Of a stretch of DNA of 64,000 bases, positions 26,004 to 34,651 are shown piece after piece (within the stretch, counting starts at the first letter, position 1; the number at the start of each line of letters is the position of its first letter). The stretch comes from Pontixanthobacter sp. CEM42 (GTDB lineage Bacteria > Pseudomonadota > Alphaproteobacteria > Sphingomonadales > Sphingomonadaceae), in NCBI RefSeq assembly GCF_017812015.1, contig NZ_JADQTN010000001.1, positions 1,900,501-1,964,500 on the forward strand, written 5' to 3'. The position numbers and the translations under genes were made by a program. The notes below the pieces were generated by a model, which saw only the letters and a list, made by a program, of their open reading frames with translations, made no database searches and was not told the DNA's origin.

Positions 26004-27047
26004 TTACCGCGGAACATTCTCGCACAGCATCTCGCTGGTATCACCAGAACGGTAATAGGTTCCGCCCCAGCCGCCACCAGCATATTTCTGCTCGTACAGA
26101 CCCTGATCCATATAGCATTTCCCGTCGGGCGTCTGGAACGCCAGACTAGCACCTTGGTCGCGAGTTACCGGACGTCCCGAAACGGGGTGATGCTGCACAC
26201 TCCAACTGCGCGATGTCAGGTTAATTTTCAGCGTTTTGCTACCGCGATATTTCTTCTGCCATGGGCTTCCCCAAAAAGCGCGCGTGAAGTCCCGTTCTTG
26301 AGCCGCACTTCTACGAACTGCAGGATACATTCGTGTTGCTGCAATCTTGGCGGCCAGATTGGCCTCTGCCTGCTGCTCGACCTGATCGAACGTGCCGAGC
26401 TGTGCCAGCACGCCAGTTGCTGTTTGATTGGCCTCACGGATCGCGGTGCTCTCCGGATATAGCCGCTGGAGTTGGAGCAGCTTCTCCCTATGTGAAAGCG
26501 GAACCCCGTAGCGAGAGAACATTGTCGCAGGGCGCGACGCCGCAAGAGTACGATCTACATTCACTTCGCTGATCCGCGCAGCCATGCTCGTCGCTCTATC
26601 TTCGGCCTTTTTCAACAAACGCTGCGTAGGACGCGTCGAGAGGTTGTTGGCGCGGGCAATCAGATCAGGCGTCACCAGAGTGTCCATTCTCGTCCGATAG
26701 GCGCTCACATCTTGCTTCGCTTCGTCCCACGCACCGTCCTCAGCCCGGATCAGCGCACTGATGTCGAGCATGAAGCTGAGTATCTCGGTAAGCGTCTCAT
26801 CAACGGGTTTCGCCGCCTCGCGATCCGCTCGCGTATTGCTTGGGCGCGACGTCGGCGCACTCCTTTGCGAAGTTGTCGTCGAACTTGGTGCGGAAACCTT
26901 GGGTACTTTCGGTAGCCGCTCCTTAATCTGGTCGAAAGGCCCGCTGGCAGCGAGAGATGGTTGGGTCATCGAAGGTGCGCCGATGAGCAGGGCTGCTGCG
27001 CCTAACAAGGCAGATCGTGACAAAGGCTTGCGGTAAAAATGTTTCAT
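26004..27047 (-). CDS. Secreted protein of unknown function
   Basis: 347 residues from ATG 27047 (MKHFYRKPLSRSALLGAAALLIGAP, signal peptide). A Ser/Thr/Pro-rich linker (about 45-75) is followed by a helical region (about 80-250) and a C-terminal part with two cysteines (GKCYMDQGLYEQKYAGGGWGG...EMLCENV). Not recognised. Directly downstream of the response regulator and preceded by a perfect dyad site, so it is a likely target or accessory of the two-component system. Confidence 0.75.
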   Translation of the reverse strand: MKHFYRKPLSRSALLGAAALLIGAPSMTQPSLAASGPFDQIKERLPKVPKVSAPSSTTTSQRSAPTSRPSNTRADREAAKPVDETLTEILSFMLDISALIRAEDGAWDEAKQDVSAYRTRMDTLVTPDLIARANNLSTRPTQRLLKKAEDRATSMAARISEVNVDRTLAASRPATMFSRYGVPLSHREKLLQLQRLYPESTAIREANQTATGVLAQLGTFDQVEQQAEANLAAKIAATRMYPAVRRSAAQERDFTRAFWGSPWQKKYRGSKTLKINLTSRSWSVQHHPVSGRPVTRDQGASLAFQTPDGKCYMDQGLYEQKYAGGGWGGTYYRSGDTSEMLCENVPR

Positions 27048-27110
27048 ATCGGGTATCCCAAGGCTAACGTGCGTTGGGGTAAGGCTAACAAGCGCGCAAA
27101 ATACTCGGCA

Positions 27111-27126
27111 TGCCATGGAAATGGCA
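27111..27126. promoter_or_regulatory. Perfect dyad operator (site B) upstream of secreted-protein gene
   Basis: TGCCAT-GGAA-ATGGCA, an exact 6-6 inverted repeat with 4-base spacer, 64 bases upstream of the ATG at 27047 and after the stop of the response regulator. It is the best copy of the motif found at four intergenic positions in this locus. Confidence 0.65.
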
Positions 27127-27150
27127 GTCGGGCGCAGAAGAGCAGCTCAA

Positions 27151-27828
27151 CTAGTCGATCGTCAGCTGCCCACTTTTTACCGCCTCGTAAACGGCCTCGC
27201 CGCGCGAATGAACGGCCAGTTTCCGGTATATCGATTTTACGTGATTTCCGACCGTCAATGGCGATATTCCCAATCCCCTCGCCGCTTCTTTGTAGCTTTG
27301 ACCCTTGGCAAAAAGTTCGAGCAGCTCGATCTCGCGAGTCGTCAGCGGGCCTGCATCCGGATAATCTTTCGGTGCGGTCAGTAGGCCTTGGCCCTTGAGT
27401 TTTTCGAGCAAGTAAATTGCTGCTGAGGGACTAATTGGTGCACCGCCCTCAAGGGTTGCTGCGATCCCGTCCAAAATCGCTTCCGGCGTACTATCCTTCA
27501 ATAAATAGCCATCCGCACCGGCATTGATCGCGCTGACCACAGTTTCACGGTCACCAAAGCTCGTCACCATCAAGACCTTCGCATCGCATTGCTGCTTTAC
27601 GAACGGAATGAAATCGATCCCGCTGCCATCTGGCAGGCCGACATCGACCAAAACTAGATCGGGGTTCTTGCGGACAACAAGATCGCGTGCGCGTGCTATG
27701 TTCGGCGCGCTGCCGCATAAATCGTAATCAGGACCGGAGGTAACAATCTCGGTGAAGTGTTCGCGAATCGCCGGATCGTCATCGAGTAACGCTATCCTGT
27801 ACGTTTTCTTCTGAGTCTCGTCATTCAT
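27151..27828 (-). CDS. LuxR/NarL family response regulator
   Basis: 225 residues. Receiver domain (about 12-125): LLDDDPAIREHF with the acidic pair, LVLVDVGLPDGSG with the phospho-acceptor Asp (about 60), MVTSF and GYLLKDSTPEAIL with the conserved Lys. Then a LuxR-type HTH (about 160-222): LTTREIELLELFAKGQSYKEAARGLGISPLTVGNHVKSIYRKL. ATG 27828 is chosen: the frame runs 19 codons further but crosses the dyad site C. Pairs with the histidine kinase encoded just upstream; probable autoregulator through sites C and D. Confidence 0.92.
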   Translation of the reverse strand: MNDETQKKTYRIALLDDDPAIREHFTEIVTSGPDYDLCGSAPNIARARDLVVRKNPDLVLVDVGLPDGSGIDFIPFVKQQCDAKVLMVTSFGDRETVVSAINAGADGYLLKDSTPEAILDGIAATLEGGAPISPSAAIYLLEKLKGQGLLTAPKDYPDAGPLTTREIELLELFAKGQSYKEAARGLGISPLTVGNHVKSIYRKLAVHSRGEAVYEAVKSGQLTID

Positions 27829-27879
27829 GAGGATAGCCCTTTTCGGCTGCGGAGTATCGACCGTTATCTCTTTCCGATA

Positions 27880-27895
27880 TGCCATGGAGATGGTT
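27880..27895. promoter_or_regulatory. Dyad operator (site C) between kinase stop and response-regulator start
   Basis: TGCCAT-GGAG-ATGGTT, touching the stop codon of the kinase gene at 27896 and lying 52 bases upstream of the response-regulator ATG. Left flank CGATATGCCATGG matches sites B and D. Confidence 0.6.
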
Positions 27896-29746
27896 CTAAT
27901 CGCTATCGGGTAGATCTATCGTTGCCACGGTAGCGCCACCTGTATGGGAAATCCCGAATTTCCCGCCAATGGATTGCGCCCTTGCGGCCATATTTTCTAG
28001 CCCTCGACCGCCCGAACGAGGCCCGACAAAAGAACTGCCATTGTCGGACACGTGGATCGTTTCCGGTGTCACGGTCACGTCAATTTTATTTCCGTCGCTA
28101 TGCTTGAGAGCATTGGTGATCGCTTCTTGCAATATACGAAACACCTGAAGCGCAGTGCGCGGAGACAATTGAGGTAGCCTTCCATCCGCATTGTCATGCC
28201 ACTCGAATTCAAAGCCAGCATCGGTAACGCGCGATTGCGCTCGTTCACGGAAAAGGACGAGCGCCGATCCGAGCGACTCGCCAACTGAGTCCATTGAGTC
28301 GATCATCAACCGCATTTCGTCGATTACGGTCTGTAATCCGCGCGCGACCGTTTCGGGCTCCGATTTGCCGCGGCGAGCAGCGAGCAGAATGGACATGAGA
28401 TTGGATCCCATCCCGTCATGCATGTCGCGCATGATCCGTCGCCGTTCGTCATCGTGTGCCTTTTTCTGCAGCAGCTCTTTTTCTCGATCGTGCGCCTCTT
28501 CCAGCTCAGCCGTGCGTACGTCCAACCGCGTCTCCAACTCTGCATTGAGTTGATCCCTGGACTGGAAGAGCTGAAAGTTACGCGAGAAGAAAGCCCCGGC
28601 CAGCCCGAGCAGGATTAACGGCTGGGTCAGTGCGAGATAAGGTTTGTTCAGCCCCTCTGTAGCGAGAGCGTAGAGGTAAAAGGCCATGAGCGAGGCAAGC
28701 AGGATAAGCAGCGCGGCTTCCCAATAACGCTGTTCTGACCTGTCTGTAAAAAAATGTCCGATCAAACGAAGGACGGTTGCGGACGTCAGGATGAAGCCCA
28801 CCCATTCGACGATCGTTTGGACTTCGCCGAAGCTTCCGCTTTCCGCGCCGGTCGCGAGCAAGTAGCCAGACCATGTGGCCCCGACCACGAAGACAAACCA
28901 AGCGGCCCAACGAAACCACATCACTCGCTTTCGAGACCACGCATCTGCAAAATTGGCCCAGGCAAGCGGAAGAAACATTGTCACCAAGGCATAAAGAAAG
29001 CCGCGGGCCGCACCGTGTATCGGCATTGCTGCCCACTGGAAAAATACACTGTGAGCGGTCCAGCTCGCGGCTGCCAGAAACAACCATAGCGGTAAGTCGC
29101 GTCGGCGAGCGCGAACGGCCGCCAAACCGGCGAATACGGTCACAACAAACGTCATCGCGGCCGTGATTGATCGATAATCGGTCAGCAAAAATGCCTTCCA
29201 GCCGAACGCCTCGGAAGTTGCTCGATATTCGCCAAGAATGGGTGGGAGCAGAACAACATCACGCGGCAGACCTACGGCATAGACACTGGTGATGGTGTTC
29301 TGGCCGTTCCTGAGATTGCCGGGCGATATGTGCACGATACCCTCTTGAAGCGAATGATAGGTTAGCTCCCCGATCGCCATTGATCCTGGAGCATGGACCA
29401 ACGCACCATTGACGAAATGGCGACTGTTATCACCGCCGCTATTATCGAGCAGGGCAAGCCCTCCTTTCGGAATGCTTTCGAGCGTGAAAGTTGTCCGCAC
29501 AGCGAAATAACCCGACTTGGACACCGTGTACCCCGGCGGGTGCTCTGTGAAGGTCGCTGCCCTTATATCCGTCATCTCCAGCGCTTCTATTTCGGCAACA
29601 GCAAAACCATCGACGCCAACAAACTCCGGTCGATCAATTTCAGGCTCGACAAAATGCGGCACAAATAAGAGCCAAAACGCCAGTTGCAGGGCAATAGCCG
29701 CGCCAATGACCTTTACGGTTCTGGAAAGTGAGATATTTTCAATCAT
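27896..29746 (-). CDS. Membrane sensor histidine kinase (HisKA_3 type)
   Basis: About 616 residues from ATG 29746. One N-terminal helix, a periplasmic sensor domain (about 30-200; jelly-roll-like, resembling DISMED2), about seven transmembrane helices (about 210-390), a coiled coil (about 395-440), the HisKA_3 dimerisation box RRIMRDMHDGMGSNLMSIL with the phosphorylated His, and a HATPase domain (ILQEAITNALKHSDG, VSDNG, GGRGLENMAARAQSIGG). Sits in the inner membrane and should phosphorylate the LuxR-type regulator encoded next. Signal unknown. Confidence 0.92.
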   Translation of the reverse strand: MIENISLSRTVKVIGAAIALQLAFWLLFVPHFVEPEIDRPEFVGVDGFAVAEIEALEMTDIRAATFTEHPPGYTVSKSGYFAVRTTFTLESIPKGGLALLDNSGGDNSRHFVNGALVHAPGSMAIGELTYHSLQEGIVHISPGNLRNGQNTITSVYAVGLPRDVVLLPPILGEYRATSEAFGWKAFLLTDYRSITAAMTFVVTVFAGLAAVRARRRDLPLWLFLAAASWTAHSVFFQWAAMPIHGAARGFLYALVTMFLPLAWANFADAWSRKRVMWFRWAAWFVFVVGATWSGYLLATGAESGSFGEVQTIVEWVGFILTSATVLRLIGHFFTDRSEQRYWEAALLILLASLMAFYLYALATEGLNKPYLALTQPLILLGLAGAFFSRNFQLFQSRDQLNAELETRLDVRTAELEEAHDREKELLQKKAHDDERRRIMRDMHDGMGSNLMSILLAARRGKSEPETVARGLQTVIDEMRLMIDSMDSVGESLGSALVLFRERAQSRVTDAGFEFEWHDNADGRLPQLSPRTALQVFRILQEAITNALKHSDGNKIDVTVTPETIHVSDNGSSFVGPRSGGRGLENMAARAQSIGGKFGISHTGGATVATIDLPDSD

Positions 29747-29837
29747 ATATTCACGCCTCCATACCGGCCGCCGCACGATCGTCGACGAAACCGGGATAAT
29801 TGACCACCCTAAATATGGTGTGCGCTGCTCGCCGGTA

Positions 29838-29853
29838 TGCCATGGACGTGGTG
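29838..29853. promoter_or_regulatory. Dyad operator (site D) upstream of the kinase gene
   Basis: TGCCAT-GGAC-GTGGTG, 92 bases before the kinase ATG, left flank CGGTATGCCATGG. The rest of the gap up to about 30220 (some 370 bases) shows no convincing gene or RNA. Confidence 0.6.
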
Positions 29854-30256
29854 GGCACGCACTTTGTGACAAAGGCGCTCAGCTTGGGAAAACGATGTCA
29901 AACTCCCGTAACACAAGGGCGGAATACCGCACTCATCGACCAATTGTTTGCATCCGTGCAGAAGCGCGAGAGACAATATTTCGCGCCAAGCGATTAGGCG
30001 GCATCTTCTCACCATAGTACCGAAAGCAGAAAGTCCGCTTACGGCCCATTTGTCGTCGCAAACTGAGGATTTTGCATGTTTGCTTTCCAACCAAAGGCAA
30101 GCAATCCGATTTTCCTACACCGTGCCTTTGCGTTAGATCCGAACCAGCTCTTTCACATCGTCGTTAGAATCGATCACAATTTGCGAAAAAATTTCGCTGC
30201 AATTCGTGCAACACCAACTCCCAAATCTCCACATCCCGAAGAGTAAGCCGCTGCTT

Positions 30257-30345
30257 CCTGTCCGTCCGCCTGCTCTGACTTAGATCATATATCTGACATC
30301 ATTGAATTATTGCTCAAGCCGCGAAAGTTACACGGTGTAACCTTT
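30257..30345 (-). repeat. Degenerate copy (L2) of a palindrome-containing repeat element
   Basis: On the minus strand, the palindrome GTTACAC-C-GTGTAAC (30327-30341, flanked AAAG/CTTT) is followed about 60 bases later by GGCGGACGGACAGG (30257-30270). The same order, palindrome then GGCGGACGGACAGG, occurs at 62828-62916, and a more degenerate version at 48251-48339. The two palindromes differ by compensating changes that keep the stem. Confidence 0.6.
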
Positions 30346-30407
30346 GTCCGCCTTTTTCTCCCCTTGGACCCTGTTCCATGTGTTCCATCGTGTAGGGTTT
30401 GCGCAGG

Positions 30408-30438
30408 AAAAAGGGCCGCCGGATCGCTCTGGCAGCCC
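30408..30438 (-). terminator. Rho-independent terminator of the SDR/acyl-CoA dehydrogenase unit
   Basis: On the minus strand GGGCTGCC pairs with GGCGGCCC (8 bp, one wobble) around a 10-base loop, followed by TTTTT. It lies 25 bases after the SDR stop. Confidence 0.85.
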
Positions 30439-30462
30439 CTCCTCATCTAGCTCTTGAAGAAC

Positions 30463-31272
30463 TTATTGGCCCGATGGATCGACGAAGTTTCCTGCGCCGA
30501 TATTTGCGTTTACCACGCCGCCATCAATAGGGATTGTCGTGCCGACTACGTAATCGCCCGCACGGCTGAGCAGGTAGATTGCGCCTGCTGCCATATCCTC
30601 GGTCACGCCCACGCGGCGCGAGGGGATGCCGCGTTTGACCATTTCTTCCTGGTCGCGGGCAGCTTTGTTCATTTCGCTCGGGAAAGCGCCGGGGCCGATG
30701 CCGTTGACGATGATATTGTCGCCGACCAATTCCGCCGCCATCCGGCGGGTCAGGTGGATCAGACCAGCCTTTGACGCTTGGTAGGGGTAGGTTGGCCACG
30801 GATTGCTCTTCATCCCGTCGATCGACGCGATCATCAGAACCTTGGCTGGGCGCTCAGGCGTACCAGCGGCTTTGAGCAAGCCGTGCAGTTTTTGCGTCAG
30901 GAAGAACGGAGTTTTGACGTTGAGGTCCATCGTCCGGTCCCAACCGGCTTCGGTGAAGTCCTTGAACGGTTGGCCCCAAGCGGCGCCCGCATTGTTGACC
31001 AGCAGATCGAGCTTGTCTTCGCGGCTCGCCAATTCGTCAGCCAGCGCTTGAATGCCGTCAATCTGTGAGAGGTCACCAACCAGGCCGATCACCTTGTCGC
31101 CAAGCTCCTCAGCTGTGGCATCAACCTGCTCTTTCTTGCGCGCAACGATGTAGATTTTCGCGCAGCCTGCCTCAAGCAAACCCTCAACGATCATTTTACC
31201 GATACCGCGCGAACCGCCGGTGACCAGCGCCACTTTGCCTTCGAGACCGAAGAGATCTTTCAAATTCATCAT
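30463..31272 (-). CDS. Short-chain dehydrogenase/reductase
   Basis: 269 residues. Complete classical SDR: TGGSRGIGK (about 19-27), NNAGAAWG (about 92), the catalytic Ser (MIASIDG) and Y-x3-K in YPYQASKAG (about 160). Third gene of a minus-strand unit after two acyl-CoA dehydrogenases, so probably a hydroxyacyl-CoA or related alcohol dehydrogenase of the same pathway. Confidence 0.92.
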   Translation of the reverse strand: MMNLKDLFGLEGKVALVTGGSRGIGKMIVEGLLEAGCAKIYIVARKKEQVDATAEELGDKVIGLVGDLSQIDGIQALADELASREDKLDLLVNNAGAAWGQPFKDFTEAGWDRTMDLNVKTPFFLTQKLHGLLKAAGTPERPAKVLMIASIDGMKSNPWPTYPYQASKAGLIHLTRRMAAELVGDNIIVNGIGPGAFPSEMNKAARDQEEMVKRGIPSRRVGVTEDMAAGAIYLLSRAGDYVVGTTIPIDGGVVNANIGAGNFVDPSGQ

Positions 31273-31283
31273 ATCGCTGTTCC

Positions 31284-32423
31284 TTAGTAGCCGCTGAGCC
31301 GCGCAACGCGGTCTGCGTGGTAATAGGCATCGCCGAGGAACTCGTTGAGAGCCCGGTCGCGCTTCATATAGAGGCCGATGTCATATTCGTCGGTCATGCC
31401 GATGCCGCCATGCATTTGCACGCCTTCGCGCACCGAAAGGCCAGCGGTTTGGCCAGCTTTCGCTTTGGCGACGGAGACCATCAGATCGGCTTTCTCGCTG
31501 CCGCCATCGAGCAATTGTCCGGCCTTGATCGTCACTGCACGAGCAATTTCAACTTCGGAATAAAGATGCGCGGCGCGGTGTTGGAGCGCTTGGAATTCAC
31601 CAATCAGCTTACCGAATTGCTTGCGCTGCTTGAGGTAATCGACGGTCATATCCATCGCTGCACCGGCAACGCCGCAACCCTCTGCTGCCGAACCGATGCG
31701 GCCTGCATTGAGGACTTTGTTGAGTATCTCGCGACCGCCATCGACTTCGCCAATTACTGCATCGCCATCCAACTCTACGCCGTCGAACTTGGTGTGCGTT
31801 GCCATCGAGCTATCGACCAAACGAACCGAGTCATGCTCCATGCCTGCTGCATCTTTCGGTACAGCAAACAGGGTGATGCCGTCTTCATCGTCATCGCTGC
31901 CCGATGTCCGCGCAGCGACGACAATCATGTCGGCACTCGCGCCTTGAATCACGAAACTCTTCTGACCCGAGAGTTTGAAACCATTGCCCGATTTCTCGGC
32001 CTTGGTTCTGATCCGCTCCGGACGGTGCTTAGCGCTTTCATCAATCGCAACGGCAAACACGCTGTCGCCTGAAATCAGCCCGGGCATATAGCGGCCACGC
32101 ATATCCGCGCTGCCTTCGTTCAGAGCCGTTGCTGCTAGGACAGAGCTGGCCAGGAAAGGGGACGGCGTGAGGTTGCGGCCAATCTGCTCAAGGACGATTC
32201 CCGCCTCGACATTGCCCATACCCATGCCGCCATCTTCTTCGCCAACAAGAATACCGGTGAAGCCCATTTCAGCGAACTGCTTCCACAAAGCGTGCCCAAA
32301 ACCGTCCGGGCAATCGCGGTCGCGCCAATGGCGTAGCTGTTTATTGATCGCGCCTTCCTCAGCCATAAATTGGGCTGCGGTGTCGGCCAGCATTGTCTGA
32401 TCTTCATCATGGAATAAAGGCAT
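31284..32423 (-). CDS. Acyl-CoA dehydrogenase
   Basis: 379 residues. N-terminal helical domain, middle beta domain (LSGQKSFVIQGASADMIVVAARTSG), and C-terminal helices (RKQFGKLIGEFQALQHRAAHLY, VREGVQMHGGIGMTDEYDIGLYMKR). Partner of the neighbouring acyl-CoA dehydrogenase 3 bases upstream; adjacent unequal pairs often form heteromeric enzymes in sterol and branched-chain acyl-CoA oxidation (FadE type). FAD enzyme; cytoplasmic. Confidence 0.92.
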   Translation of the reverse strand: MPLFHDEDQTMLADTAAQFMAEEGAINKQLRHWRDRDCPDGFGHALWKQFAEMGFTGILVGEEDGGMGMGNVEAGIVLEQIGRNLTPSPFLASSVLAATALNEGSADMRGRYMPGLISGDSVFAVAIDESAKHRPERIRTKAEKSGNGFKLSGQKSFVIQGASADMIVVAARTSGSDDDEDGITLFAVPKDAAGMEHDSVRLVDSSMATHTKFDGVELDGDAVIGEVDGGREILNKVLNAGRIGSAAEGCGVAGAAMDMTVDYLKQRKQFGKLIGEFQALQHRAAHLYSEVEIARAVTIKAGQLLDGGSEKADLMVSVAKAKAGQTAGLSVREGVQMHGGIGMTDEYDIGLYMKRDRALNEFLGDAYYHADRVARLSGY

Positions 32424-32426
32424 GGA

Positions 32427-33602
32427 TCAAGCTCCCGGCAGATCGAGGATGCGTTTGGAAACGACGTTCAGCATCACTTCGCTGGTACCGCCTTCGATCG
32501 AGTTGGCTTTTGTGCGCAGCCAGTTGCGCGATGGCTTGCCGCCTTTGGTCTCGTCGCTGTCCCACTCGAGACTGCGCGAACCGCCGGCCGACATCATCAA
32601 TTCGTGACGACGCTTGTTCAGCTCGGTCCCGACATATTTCATCATATTGGGCTGCGCCGGATGACCTTTGCCGTTCTTCATTTCGTCGAGGAACTTCTCC
32701 CCCATTGCCGCATAGGCCAACGCGTCCACATCGAACATCGCCAGCTCACCGCGCAGCACAGGGTCAAGCTCATCCCCATTCTTTGCAGCGTGGCGAGTCA
32801 TCGCCGCGCCAATTGCAGACGTTAGGCCGCCTCCGCCAGCACCCGAGATCATCTCGCGCTCGTGGCCGAGCAGATATTTCGCGACGTCCCAGCCGCGATT
32901 TACTTCACCGACAAACTGATCCTTCGGCACTTTCACATTGTCAAAGAACGTCTCGCAAAACGGACTGTTGCCGCTGATGAGCAGGATCGGCTTGGTCGAC
33001 ACACCTTCGCTGGCCATGTCGAACAGCATGAACGTGATGCCTTGGTATTTGTCATTCTTATCCGTGCGGACGAGGCAGAAAATCCAATCAGCTTTGTCGG
33101 CATAGGACGTCCAGATTTTCTGGCCGTTCACTTCCCAGTGATCGCCTTTGTCCTCGCCGAATGTTTGCATCGAAACGAGGTCCGAACCCGACCCCGGCTC
33201 CGAATAACCCTGACACCAGCGGATTTCACCGCGAGCAATCTGGTTGAGATAATGCAGTTTCTGCTCTTCGGTGCCGAATTTCAGAAGTGCGGGGCCGAGC
33301 ATCCAAATGCCGAAACTCGACAAGGGCGAACGGGCATTGATGGCTGCCATTTCCTGACGAAGTATTTTCGCTTCTGCGGCGTTCAATCCGGCGCCGCCAT
33401 ATTCTTTCGGCCATGCCGGAACCGTGTAGCCCTTTTCAACACAGGCTTCGAACCACGCCTTTTGCGCGTCGCTGGTAAATTCAGCGTTGCGACCACCCCA
33501 ATAGGTATCGTCCTCGTCGCGCGGTGGTGTGCGCATTTCAGCGGGGCAATTTGCCTCCAGCCAACTCCGTGTTTCTGCGCGGAAAGTATCCAGATCGGCC
33601 AT
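32427..33602 (-). CDS. Acyl-CoA dehydrogenase
   Basis: 391 residues. WCQGYSEPGSGSDLVSMQT (FAD/substrate loop, about 127-145), WEVNGQKIWTSYADKADWIFCLVRT, and C-terminal NSIEGGTSEVMLNVVSKRIL that holds the usual FAD-contact TSE. First gene of the minus-strand unit with a second, shorter dehydrogenase and an SDR; divergent from the SDR/MFS/ACAD unit across a 203-base gap. Confidence 0.94.
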   Translation of the reverse strand: MADLDTFRAETRSWLEANCPAEMRTPPRDEDDTYWGGRNAEFTSDAQKAWFEACVEKGYTVPAWPKEYGGAGLNAAEAKILRQEMAAINARSPLSSFGIWMLGPALLKFGTEEQKLHYLNQIARGEIRWCQGYSEPGSGSDLVSMQTFGEDKGDHWEVNGQKIWTSYADKADWIFCLVRTDKNDKYQGITFMLFDMASEGVSTKPILLISGNSPFCETFFDNVKVPKDQFVGEVNRGWDVAKYLLGHEREMISGAGGGGLTSAIGAAMTRHAAKNGDELDPVLRGELAMFDVDALAYAAMGEKFLDEMKNGKGHPAQPNMMKYVGTELNKRRHELMMSAGGSRSLEWDSDETKGGKPSRNWLRTKANSIEGGTSEVMLNVVSKRILDLPGA

Positions 33603-33726
33603 TTTGTTCCTCTCGATTCGCTTCTAGCGAGGTAAAAAACCTCGTCCGATTGCCGTTTACGTTAAGGGCAAAAGGGGGAGGGTCGCAAGCACCGAAATGA
33701 TGAGCCCGCCCAAAGCATACAATGCC

Positions 33727-33754
33727 GTAGCGTCAGGTAGAGTAGCGTTGACGC
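33727..33754. promoter_or_regulatory. Candidate operator in the divergent acyl-CoA cluster promoter
   Basis: GTAGCGT occurs twice at 16-base period (33727-33733 and 33743-33749), and GCGTCA (33730-33735) is mirrored by TGACGC (33749-33754). It sits about 50-80 bases before the plus-strand SDR start. A regulator of the cluster could bind here; none is encoded nearby. Confidence 0.3.
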
Positions 33755-33805
33755 GCCGCCTCCCTCGCCTAAGTTGGTTGCAAAGAAAAACCTTGGGAGA
33801 GGTAT

Positions 33806-34651
33806 ATGCGATTCTCCGGCAAAACCGCCGTCGTCACAGGTGCAGCATCAGGAATTGGCAAGGCTTCGGTGCTGCTGCTTGCCGCAGAAGGCGCGCATGT
33901 TTTCGCTGCAGATATTGATGAAGCAGGTGGTGCCGAATTGGCCGCCGGATCCAATGGGAAGATTACGTTCCAGCGCTGTGACGTGACCTCAACCGAAGAC
34001 ATCAAAGCGCTTATGGACCGCGCCGCGGCGGAAACCGGCGGGATCGACATTGTGTTCAACAATGCCGGTGCAGGCGGTGATGGCGCACCGATTGACGAGA
34101 TCGAGCCTGAGGGCTGGGATCTGACGATGGATCTGCTTTTGCGCTCGGTTGCCTTCGGTATCCGCTATGCCGTACCGCATATGAAAGGGCGTTCTGGCGC
34201 GTCGATCATTAACACATCCAGCGTGGCGGCGGTTGGCCCGGGCTACTCACCCAATGCCTACGCCGTGGCCAAGGCCGGCGTGCTGCACCTTACGAAGATG
34301 GCAGCGGCCGATTTGGCCAAGCATCAAATTCGTGTGAATGCGGTTCAACCAGGCTTTATCAACACCAACATCTTCACCTCTGCGCTCGAACTGAGCGAGG
34401 AAAAAGAAGAAGTGGGCAAAGCGATGATCGCGCATATGTCCGCTGGTGCACAGCCCGTGGCCCGCGGCGGGCAGTCAGAGGACATAGCCAATGCGATGGC
34501 ATATTTGGCCAGCGAAGACGCGTCCTTTGTCAATGGAACCTCAATCGTGGTCGATGGCGGAATCACAATCGGCCCGAAATATTCGTGGGACGATACCGAA
34601 CCTGATATGTTTGAAGCGTTACGCGCATTGGCGGAGGCTGACCAAGCATGA
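33806..34651 (+). CDS. Short-chain dehydrogenase/reductase
   Basis: 281 residues: TGAASGIGK (about 11-19), NNAGAGGDG, INTSSVAA with catalytic Ser, YAVAKAG (Y-x3-K, about 152), and GTSIVVDGGITIG near the C-terminus. Good ribosome site GGGAGAGG. First gene of the plus-strand half of the acyl-CoA cluster and overlaps the MFS gene by 4 bases (ATGA). Confidence 0.93.
   Translation: MRFSGKTAVVTGAASGIGKASVLLLAAEGAHVFAADIDEAGGAELAAGSNGKITFQRCDVTSTEDIKALMDRAAAETGGIDIVFNNAGAGGDGAPIDEIEPEGWDLTMDLLLRSVAFGIRYAVPHMKGRSGASIINTSSVAAVGPGYSPNAYAVAKAGVLHLTKMAAADLAKHQIRVNAVQPGFINTNIFTSALELSEEKEEVGKAMIAHMSAGAQPVARGGQSEDIANAMAYLASEDASFVNGTSIVVDGGITIGPKYSWDDTEPDMFEALRALAEADQA

Noticed and set aside
29854-30256. 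Gene or RNA in the 400-base gap between the kinase and the SDR unit
   Set aside because: Short frames only, no ribosome sites with domain support, no tRNA-like fold seen.
31317-32072. Long open frame antisense to an acyl-CoA dehydrogenase
   Set aside because: Opposite strand of a confident enzyme, Cys/His-rich and without similarity.
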